From positions 1-38,599 of the forward strand of contig NZ_VLKR01000047.1 of NCBI RefSeq assembly GCF_007830445.1: DNA of 38,599 nucleotides. The letters are read 5' to 3'. The position numbers and the translations under genes were made by a program. This DNA is from Sphingobacterium siyangense. Its GTDB lineage: Bacteria > Bacteroidota > Bacteroidia > Sphingobacteriales > Sphingobacteriaceae. Of the stretch, positions 32,257 to 38,599 are shown in pieces; the first letter of the stretch is position 1, and the number at the start of each line of letters is the position of its first letter. A model generated the notes under the pieces. That model was not told where the DNA came from, did no database searches, and saw only the letters and a list, made by a program, of their open reading frames with translations.

Positions 32257-33372
32257 CTAATAGACTTTAACCATGTAGATATAGTCTTGCATTTTCTTGA
32301 TTTGTTCTGTTCTTGGTAAACCTGCCAAGCTATTCTTTTTGTTGATCTTAAGACCCGTAACCAGTGAATCACTTGGGATGTCCGCTAAAGCATTCAAGAT
32401 TGATTTCGTTTTGATTGCAAAGGCAGCGCCATCTATGCCACGTTGTTTTCCGGAAATAATACCAATCACATTACCTCTGCTATCCAATACGGGGCCGCCA
32501 CTGTTACCTGGATTGACAGGCACGGAGATCTGATAAGCAATGGTATCGCCGGCATAACCTGTTGATGAACTTAGGTATCCCTGACCATATACTGCTTCAT
32601 CACGAGGAAACCCGATCGTATAAATATCTTCGCCAAGATCTGAAGTCGACGTTTTGAATGTGTAAGGTAAGCTTTTAGCTTTCTTAAAGGTCTTATCCGC
32701 GATGTATAAAATAGCCAAGTCTTTGCTTGGATCGGTATGTACGATTTGTGCTTTATACGATTCACCTTTGCTATTTTGCAAATAGATCGAATCAGCCCCA
32801 CTAATGACATGGTAGTTGGTGACAACATAGCCATCTGTTGTCAGCATAAATCCTGTTGCGCCAAACTGGCTTTCGGTACCTTTTACTGATTTTTTGTCAT
32901 TGATATCCCTGATTGCAGCGTTGTGTGCGTTGACGTTCTTTTTGACATTGTTCATGTCTCTACGTAGCGCGCTGTAATCGGAAGATGCTTTCTCGAGGTT
33001 GCTGTAATAACCGCTCAGCCATAATGTGCCAAATACTGCAAATACTGCTACCACTGCAGCCACTAAAGAACTTGCTTTGATACGTTCCCAAAGTGAAATT
33101 ACCGTTGATTGTTTTATAGGAACCACCTTTGCGGGTTTGTTTTGGGTTTTATGGTATTCTTTTGCTGATTGCGCTAATGCATTTTTGAAATCCAGCCGTT
33201 GACTAGTTTCTTTCATATTGGCAACAAATTCTCGGTGTTGTTGTAATTGGGCAGCATAGGAGGGCTGATCAGCACAAAAAGATTCAAATGCAGCTTTTTC
33301 TTCGGCCGATAATTCGCCGCGAAGATAGTGATCTGCTAATTCGAAAAATTCTTTTTGATTCATTGTTCCCAT
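32257..33372 (-). CDS. Membrane-anchored trypsin-like serine protease with anti-sigma-like N-terminal domain
   Basis: A 371-residue predicted single-pass membrane protein. The N-terminal ~75 residues (FFELADHYLRGELSAEEKAA...) resemble the cytoplasmic domains of Bacteroidota anti-sigma factors. A membrane helix follows at about 102-120 (SLVAAVVAVFAVFGTLWLSG), then a probable coiled coil (about 124-165). A trypsin-like domain of the HtrA/S1C type follows (about 167-335) with a complete triad: H188 in NYHV, D218 in SKDLAIL and S291 in PGNSGGP. No PDZ domain is visible. Topology puts the protease in the periplasm and the anti-sigma-like domain in the cytoplasm. It begins 15 bases after the ECF sigma gene. 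ATG at 33363 (MNQKEFF) is an equally good start. A plausible role is envelope-stress signalling that combines RseA- and DegS-like functions in one chain; that part is inference. Confidence 0.85.
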   Translation of the reverse strand: MGTMNQKEFFELADHYLRGELSAEEKAAFESFCADQPSYAAQLQQHREFVANMKETSQRLDFKNALAQSAKEYHKTQNKPAKVVPIKQSTVISLWERIKASSLVAAVVAVFAVFGTLWLSGYYSNLEKASSDYSALRRDMNNVKKNVNAHNAAIRDINDKKSVKGTESQFGATGFMLTTDGYVVTNYHVISGADSIYLQNSKGESYKAQIVHTDPSKDLAILYIADKTFKKAKSLPYTFKTSTSDLGEDIYTIGFPRDEAVYGQGYLSSSTGYAGDTIAYQISVPVNPGNSGGPVLDSRGNVIGIISGKQRGIDGAAFAIKTKSILNALADIPSDSLVTGLKINKKNSLAGLPRTEQIKKMQDYIYMVKVY

Positions 33373-33387
33373 GGTGTTACACTAGTT

Positions 33388-33960
33388 TTAATCTGTTGAA
33401 AAAAATATTTTTTTCAGCCGTTGTAGGCATTTATACTTCTGAGTCTTGGCATTATCTGTATTGGTATAACCAAATTTTTCACAGATGTCCTGCATCGAAT
33501 GGTTTAAGATGTAGAAATCATGTAAGATTGTCTTACAAGGTTCTCCCATTTTCTCTAAGGCAAGCTCCATTTGATCGAACTTTTTTTCAAGTTCTTGATG
33601 CTGTTGAAGATCTTCTTCCTCAAATAAGGAATCTTCATAACCTCGAATGTCACTATTGCCAAAACCAGCACGATTGAGTTGCTTAAGCCAAAGCCTTCTG
33701 CAAATCGAGTAAAGATATGTTTTTAGTTTGCTGCTGAGCTCAAAGTTCCCTTTGGAAACTTTATCGTAGAGCACAATGACAGCTTCTTGAAAAATATCTT
33801 TCGCTTCGTCCTCACTTCCATTGTTTTGCAAGATCATATGGCTTATAGACGGATAGTACCGCTTATAGATAGCATCTATCGCCAAGCTGTTGCCGTCTTT
33901 GATGCCTTCAATGATTTGCTCATCATTTTCTAGCAGGACTGATTTACTGAATTTACTCAC
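33388..33960 (-). CDS. ECF-type RNA polymerase sigma factor
   Basis: A 190-residue sigma-70 family factor. Region 2 is at about 20-85 (AIYKRYYPSISHMILQNNGS, then EDEAKDIFQEAVIVLYDKV), region 4 at about 130-185 (LEKMGEPCKTILHDFYILNH, then SMQDICEKFGYTNTDNAKTQ KYKCLQRLKKIF), with an acidic linker (EDSLFEEEDLQQHQELEKKF) between. Regions 1 and 3 are missing, as in ECF factors. The next gene, 15 bases on, encodes a membrane protein with an anti-sigma-like domain, which is the usual ECF arrangement. TACGTTTG on the minus strand (34030-34023) is a possible -7 element for it. Confidence 0.92.
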   Translation of the reverse strand: MSKFSKSVLLENDEQIIEGIKDGNSLAIDAIYKRYYPSISHMILQNNGSEDEAKDIFQEAVIVLYDKVSKGNFELSSKLKTYLYSICRRLWLKQLNRAGFGNSDIRGYEDSLFEEEDLQQHQELEKKFDQMELALEKMGEPCKTILHDFYILNHSMQDICEKFGYTNTDNAKTQKYKCLQRLKKIFFSTD

Positions 33961-34294
33961 CTATTAATACCTTAATGCTTAAATTGTAACCCTTTGAAAA
34001 ATAAAATTCTTCGAAATATTTTCAAACGTAAACTTTTATTTGTTTAAAGCGAAATCTATCCCCAAAAATAAGGCTTATTCCTTGAAACCGAAAGCATTTG
34101 TTTTTTATTGAAATCTGCTGCTTTTGGGAGGACATCGTGATTTTTCGCCATCTCTATTTTTTATGTTTTTGCTTTATGTACAATTCTCGAAGGAAGCTCT
34201 TATGAAACGATTTTAACGTTCTATATGGCCTTTTTTTGTATCGAAAAAGTTTCGCAATCGAGTGCTTTAATAATCTGCTTGTTATTACTGCAAA
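33961..34294. other. Divergent promoter region of sigma and beta-galactosidase genes
   Basis: No gene is seen in these 334 bases. It holds a possible minus-strand -7 element for the sigma gene (34023-34030), without a matching -33, and the -33 part of the beta-galactosidase promoter at its right end. No strong operator palindrome was found. Confidence 0.5.
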
Positions 34295-34309
34295 ATGAAG
34301 TTACATTTG
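34279..34309 (+). promoter_or_regulatory. Promoter of beta-galactosidase gene
   Basis: TTG (34279-34281), a 20-base spacer and TACATTTG (34302-34309) match the consensus exactly. Transcription would begin near 34315, downstream of the first possible ATG at 34295; this supports the ATG at 34340 as the true start. Confidence 0.72.
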
Positions 34310-34339
34310 GTTTCCTGGACTAAATTGCTTAATTACATT

Positions 34340-37300
34340 ATGTTAAGAAACTCTGTTATTTTTTCAACGATTCTAGCCTCATTGCTGTCGCTGGACACTA
34401 CTGTTGCGATAGGGCAAACGATTACGCCATCTATCGACGGTTTTCAGTATGGAGCTGCAATGGCTCCAAAAGGGAATGAATGGGAATCGCCTCAATTATT
34501 ATCACTTAATAAGGAGTTGCCACATGCTTCGTTCTTCTCCTTTCAGAACGTAGAAAGTGCGAGAAAAGTACTTCCCGAGCACAGTAACTATTGGCTTTCG
34601 CTCAATGGATCCTGGAAGTTTAACTGGGTAAAGACTCCGGAAGAGCGACCAAAGGACTTTTATGATCCTAGTTATAATGTTGGAGCCTGGGAATCTGTTC
34701 CAGTCCCGATGAGCTGGAATATTTATGGTATACAGAAGGATGGAAGCCTAAAATATGGTGTACCTATTTACACGAACCAACGTGTGATCTTTCATCATCA
34801 AGTAAAGGTCGATGATTGGCGCGGTGGAGTCATGCGAACACCGGCCCAAGATTGGACAACTTATGTCTACCGTAATGAAGTGGGATCGTACCGACGCAAT
34901 TTTACCGTACCTACTGATTGGGACGGTCGTGAGGTATTTATCAATTTTGATGGTGTAGACTCCTTTTTCTACCTGTGGATAAATGGCAAATATGTCGGAT
35001 TTTCAAAAAATTCAAGGAACGTCGCATCTTTCAATATCTCACCTTACTTAAAAAAGGGTGCTGAAAATGTGTTGGCAGTTGAAGTTTACCGCAGTTCAGA
35101 TGCTTCCTTTTTGGAAGATCAGGATATGTTTAGATTGCCCGGGATATTTCGGGATGTTTCCCTGACTTCAACGCCAAAAGTTCAGATTCGCGATCTAGCG
35201 GCTATTCCAGACTTGGACAGCAAGTATGAAAATGGTTCGTTGAAAATTACGAGTACTGTACGCAATCTAGGAAATAAGAAAGCTGAAGGGTATAAAGTTG
35301 TTTATTCACTTTATAAAAATAAGCTATACAGTGACGAGAATACCCTTGTTGACCAGACAGAAGCTTCATCAGCTGTGCCAGCCCTGGATGGTCAGGTTTC
35401 CAATAGCATCGCAGCAACGTTGAACGTTAAAAATCCAGATAAATGGTCTGCCGAATTACCATATCGGTATACTTTGGTCGCTGAATTGAAGGATAAAAAG
35501 AACAAAACGATAGAGACTATTTCTACCTACGTTGGATTTAGAAAGGTTGAGATTAAAGACACCAAGGCTGCTGATGATGAATTTGGCTTGGCCGGACGTT
35601 ATTATTATGTCAATGGCAAGACGGTGAAACTGAAAGGTGTCAACCGTCATGAGACCAATCCTGAGCATGGTAAAGTAGTGACCAGAGAACAGATGGAAGC
35701 TGAGGTGAAATTGATGAAACGGGCGAATATCAACCATGTACGGAATTCGCACTATCCAGAACCTGCTTATTGGTATTATTTATGCGATAAATATGGAATT
35801 TATCTCGAGGATGAAGCCAATATTGAGAGCCATGAATATTATTATGGCAAAGAGTCTCTTTCTCATGTTCCTGAATGGAAAAATGCCCATGTGGCCCGTA
35901 ATATCGAGATGGTGCATTCGACCATCAATCATCCGGCAGTGGTTATTTGGTCTCTAGGAAACGAAGCCGGTCCGGGTGATAATTTCGTGGCCGCCTATCA
36001 GGCGATTAAAAAAATTGATACGTCACGACCTGTTCAATACGAGCGTAACAATACAATCGTTGATATGGGGTCCAACCAATATCCTTCGATAGACTGGGTA
36101 AGAGGAGCTGTAAAAGGTACCTACAAATTGAAATATCCATTTCATATTTCGGAATATTCACATTCTATGGGGAATGCCGTTGGTAACCTAATAGATTATT
36201 GGGAAGCCATCGAATCGACCAACTTTTTTATGGGCGGTGCCATCTGGGACTGGATTGATCAGGCCATGTATTATTATGATAAAAAGACCGGCGAACGCTT
36301 TCTTGCCTATGGTGGCGACTTTGGAGACAAACCCAATGATGGAACCTTTGTCAATAACGGATTGATCTTTGCCGATATGAAACCTAAGCCACAGTATTAT
36401 GAGGTAAAGAAAGTGTACCAAAATGCGGGTGTAAAAGCTGTTGATATTCAACAAGGGAAAATTGAACTTTTCAATAAAAATTATTTTAAAGATCTATCCG
36501 ATTATCAGGTTCAATGGTCGCTATATAAAAATGGGGTAGAGGTGAAAAATAGCACGGGTACAATCAGTGCAACAGATTTGCCCGAGGCGCGCCAACGCAA
36601 GCAGCTTGTATTGCCGATAAATTATGCGCAGTTGGATGCGGGATCGGAGTATTTTGTAAAAGTACAGTTTATTCTCAATACGGATCGACCTTGGGCAGCC
36701 AAAGGTTTTGTACAAATGGAGGAACAACTGTTTGTCAAAGCGGCTGAAAATAAACCGTTGATTTCATCTCTTGCACAAGGAGCGGCTCCGTTGCTTTCCA
36801 AAGAAGGTGATTTGCAGGTGGTCAAGGGAGATCAGTTTATCGTTAAGTTTGACAATAGAACTGGCTCGATATATAATCTAAACTATGCCGGTAAACAAGT
36901 TATCCGCGATGGTGAAGGTCCTAAATTGGATGCACTACGTGCTCCGGTGGACAATGACAACTGGGCTTACCAACGATGGTTTGAAAAAGGATTGCATAAC
37001 CTGAAACATAAGGTTTTGTCTTCAAATAGCTATACCAAGAAGGATGGAACAGTTGTATTGGCGTTTACGATTGAATCGCAAGCACCTTATGGCGCATCAC
37101 TGTTAGGTGGAACTTCTGGAACGTATACCCTTAAAGAACATACGGATAAGCCTTTTGGTAAGGATGATTTTAAATTTACAAGCAATCAGATCTGGACAAT
37201 CTATAAGGATGGCTCTATTGAATTGTCGTCAAGTATTACATCCAATAATGCGAGTGTGGTCTTAGCTCGATTGGGCTATTCTTTGCAATTACCGACCGAG

Positions 37301-38386
37301 TTTGGCAATTATAGTTACTATGGACGTGGACCGATCAACAATTATGCTGACCGGAAGACTGCTCAATTTATTGAATTGCACAAAAGTACTGTAAAAGACC
37401 AGTTTGTGCCATGGCCTAATCCGCAAAATATGAGCAACAATGAAGAGGTGCGTTGGACAGCATTAACCAACAATAATGGTCAAGGAGCTATCTTTGTTGC
37501 AAAAAATCATTTAGCAACTTCCGCTTTGGAATATAGTGAGCTCGAACTGACATTTGCGCCGCACCCTTATCAATTGCCAAAAAGTTCGGGTGTACATCTA
37601 CATCTAGATGCTGCGGTAACAGGATTGGGCGGTAACAGCTGTGGACAAGGTCCGCCGTTGGAAAAAGACCGTGTGAAAGCGGTGCCAACGTCTATGGGTT
37701 TTATTATCCGTCCGATTCAGCACAATGATATGATGGCAAAGGCTCAGGTAGCGACTGCCGGTGATGCGCCAATTTCTTTGGCAAGAAGTTCTAACGGTGA
37801 AGTTTCTATTTTATCAGGTAATAAGAATGAACCTGTTGTATACAGTTTGAATAATGCGAAAGCAAGTGTCTACAATGCGCCTTTTGATTTACGTACTGGT
37901 GGTACCGTGACTGCTTGGTATCAGCATAATGAGAAATTAAAGGTAACACAGCAATACTCAAAAATCGAAACTATTCCAATGGAAGTGGTGTTTGCTTCAA
38001 GCCAAGAGACTGGCGAAGGAGATGCTAAGAACCTACTGGATGGGAATCCTTCCTCGATTTGGCATACGATGTATTCGGTTACCGTAGCACAGTACCCACA
38101 TTGGGTTGATTTTGATGCTGGAAGTAGCAAAACAATTAAGGGCTTCACTTTTCTGCCAAGACAGGATGGACCGAATGGTGATATCAAGGATTATAAGATT
38201 CAGGTGAGTAAAGATGGGAAGAACTGGGAAGATGTGATGTCCGGATCTTTTGAACGGAATAAAAAATTAAAAACTGTTCGATTCGAAAAGCCTGTGAAAG
38301 GACGTTATATCCGTTTTACTGGACTTAATTCCCAACGTGGTGACGATTATGCGTCGGCAGCTGAATTCGCTGTTATAGCTGAATAA
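34340..38386 (+). CDS. GH2 beta-galactosidase with C-terminal discoidin-like domain
   Basis: A large secreted glycoside hydrolase family 2 enzyme, 1348 residues from this start. The signal peptide is MLRNSVIFSTILASLLSLDT followed by TVAIGQ. A longer frame begins at 34295, but its first 15 residues do not look like a signal and the promoter lies inside it. Domains in order: sugar-binding jelly roll (WLSLNGSWKFNW, then FLEDQDMFRLPGIFRDV), Ig-like linker, TIM barrel with acid/base E542 (SLGNEAGPG) and nucleophile E605 (HISEYSHSMGN), a beta-galactosidase small-chain domain (about 820-1130, YYGRGPINNYADRK), and a discoidin-like F5/8 type C module (about 1215-1348, NLLDGNPSSIWHTMY, RYIRFTGLNSQRGDDY). 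It probably removes beta-galactose from glycans captured by the last domain. It is transcribed alone. Confidence 0.95.
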   Translation: MLRNSVIFSTILASLLSLDTTVAIGQTITPSIDGFQYGAAMAPKGNEWESPQLLSLNKELPHASFFSFQNVESARKVLPEHSNYWLSLNGSWKFNWVKTPEERPKDFYDPSYNVGAWESVPVPMSWNIYGIQKDGSLKYGVPIYTNQRVIFHHQVKVDDWRGGVMRTPAQDWTTYVYRNEVGSYRRNFTVPTDWDGREVFINFDGVDSFFYLWINGKYVGFSKNSRNVASFNISPYLKKGAENVLAVEVYRSSDASFLEDQDMFRLPGIFRDVSLTSTPKVQIRDLAAIPDLDSKYENGSLKITSTVRNLGNKKAEGYKVVYSLYKNKLYSDENTLVDQTEASSAVPALDGQVSNSIAATLNVKNPDKWSAELPYRYTLVAELKDKKNKTIETISTYVGFRKVEIKDTKAADDEFGLAGRYYYVNGKTVKLKGVNRHETNPEHGKVVTREQMEAEVKLMKRANINHVRNSHYPEPAYWYYLCDKYGIYLEDEANIESHEYYYGKESLSHVPEWKNAHVARNIEMVHSTINHPAVVIWSLGNEAGPGDNFVAAYQAIKKIDTSRPVQYERNNTIVDMGSNQYPSIDWVRGAVKGTYKLKYPFHISEYSHSMGNAVGNLIDYWEAIESTNFFMGGAIWDWIDQAMYYYDKKTGERFLAYGGDFGDKPNDGTFVNNGLIFADMKPKPQYYEVKKVYQNAGVKAVDIQQGKIELFNKNYFKDLSDYQVQWSLYKNGVEVKNSTGTISATDLPEARQRKQLVLPINYAQLDAGSEYFVKVQFILNTDRPWAAKGFVQMEEQLFVKAAENKPLISSLAQGAAPLLSKEGDLQVVKGDQFIVKFDNRTGSIYNLNYAGKQVIRDGEGPKLDALRAPVDNDNWAYQRWFEKGLHNLKHKVLSSNSYTKKDGTVVLAFTIESQAPYGASLLGGTSGTYTLKEHTDKPFGKDDFKFTSNQIWTIYKDGSIELSSSITSNNASVVLARLGYSLQLPTEFGNYSYYGRGPINNYADRKTAQFIELHKSTVKDQFVPWPNPQNMSNNEEVRWTALTNNNGQGAIFVAKNHLATSALEYSELELTFAPHPYQLPKSSGVHLHLDAAVTGLGGNSCGQGPPLEKDRVKAVPTSMGFIIRPIQHNDMMAKAQVATAGDAPISLARSSNGEVSILSGNKNEPVVYSLNNAKASVYNAPFDLRTGGTVTAWYQHNEKLKVTQQYSKIETIPMEVVFASSQETGEGDAKNLLDGNPSSIWHTMYSVTVAQYPHWVDFDAGSSKTIKGFTFLPRQDGPNGDIKDYKIQVSKDGKNWEDVMSGSFERNKKLKTVRFEKPVKGRYIRFTGLNSQRGDDYASAAEFAVIAE

Positions 38387-38407
38387 TTTGCTTTATATCG
38401 CATATTG

Positions 38408-38439
38408 AGCCAGCACCTGTCACAGGTGCTGGCTTTTTT
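38408..38439 (+). terminator. Terminator of beta-galactosidase gene
   Basis: AGCCAGCACCTG pairs with CAGGTGCTGGCT around a TCA loop and is followed by a T-run. It lies 21 bases after the stop codon. Confidence 0.94.
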
Positions 38440-38504
38440 GTTAGCGACCCTATGCTATGTTCAAATAGCGATTGACAGGAACGATTGATTGTCTAGGCTA
38501 AACT

Positions 38505-38599
38505 GGTAAGGTAAGGTAAGGTAAGGTAAGGTAAGGTAAGGTAAGGTAAGGTAAGGTAAGGTAAGGTAAGGTAAGGTAAGGTAAGGTAAGGTAAGGTAA
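38505..38599. repeat. Pentanucleotide simple-sequence repeat (GGTAA)19, running off the window
   Basis: Nineteen uninterrupted copies of GGTAA fill the last 95 bases, ending with the window. On the plus strand every frame meets TAA every 15 bases, so it is not coding there. On the minus strand (TTACC) all three frames are open and encode a repeating Leu-Pro-Tyr-Leu-Thr. The true copy number is unknown because the repeat is cut. Confidence 0.97.

Noticed and set aside
33288..33677. 129-codon plus-strand frame over the sigma and protease genes
   Set aside because: It is antisense to both genes, which have clear domains.
38505..38599. CRISPR array
   Set aside because: The repeat unit is 5 bases with no spacers; no cas genes are present.
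1..38599. Insertion sequence, prophage or tRNA genes
   Set aside because: No transposase, integrase, phage protein or cloverleaf-like sequence was recognised on either strand; the duplications in 500-3090 are explained by tandem gene duplication.

Overview
The window looks like part of a Bacteroidota chromosome, most likely a Sphingobacterium-like member of the Sphingobacteriaceae (inference). The grounds are GLPGLI-family proteins, outer-membrane barrels with carboxypeptidase-like N-terminal domains, a short CarB, a bacilliredoxin, and several promoters matching the Bacteroidota pattern TTG-N19-23-TAnnTTTG. The left edge holds the end of an rRNA operon (5S and probably the last bases of 23S). 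The right edge runs into a (GGTAA)19 simple repeat. Both are typical contig-break sequences, so the window may be a whole contig.

Region 1 (1-5763): after the 5S gene and its terminator comes a decaying tandem array. It holds a relic of a small secreted-peptide gene, an intact GLPGLI protein, a second peptide gene with an in-frame stop, a second GLPGLI gene frameshifted in a run of A, a 3' fragment of a third GLPGLI gene, and then a large outer-membrane barrel protein with a TTG start.

Region 2 (5764-8680): a Tat-exported GH109 alpha-N-acetylgalactosaminidase behind two LacI-type operator-like sites and an 18-bp palindrome, followed by a formylglycine-generating enzyme with both catalytic cysteines.

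Region 3 (8699-20600): carB without the C-terminal allosteric domain, a GH20 hexosaminidase, lipA, and a second GLPGLI/outer-membrane barrel pair joined by a stop-start overlap, downstream of an amidohydrolase lipoprotein.

Region 4 (20833-26943): mostly housekeeping. It has a bacilliredoxin, a nicotinamide riboside salvage pair (pnuC and a NadR-type kinase), a YkuK-like RNase H-fold protein, upp, uvrB and a small outer-membrane barrel.

Region 5 (27291-32238): a proB-proA operon with an uncharacterised third gene, a convergent acyl-CoA dehydrogenase, and a 1-Cys peroxiredoxin with a good promoter.

Region 6 (32257-38439): an ECF sigma factor followed by a protein that joins an anti-sigma-like cytoplasmic domain, one membrane helix, a probable coiled coil and a trypsin-like protease. 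Divergent from it is a large GH2 beta-galactosidase with a C-terminal discoidin-like domain.

Together GH109, GH20, GH2 and the sulfatase-activating enzyme point to use of amino-sugar-rich, possibly sulfated glycans. The two most interesting items are the GLPGLI/barrel/peptide loci and the sigma plus anti-sigma-protease pair.
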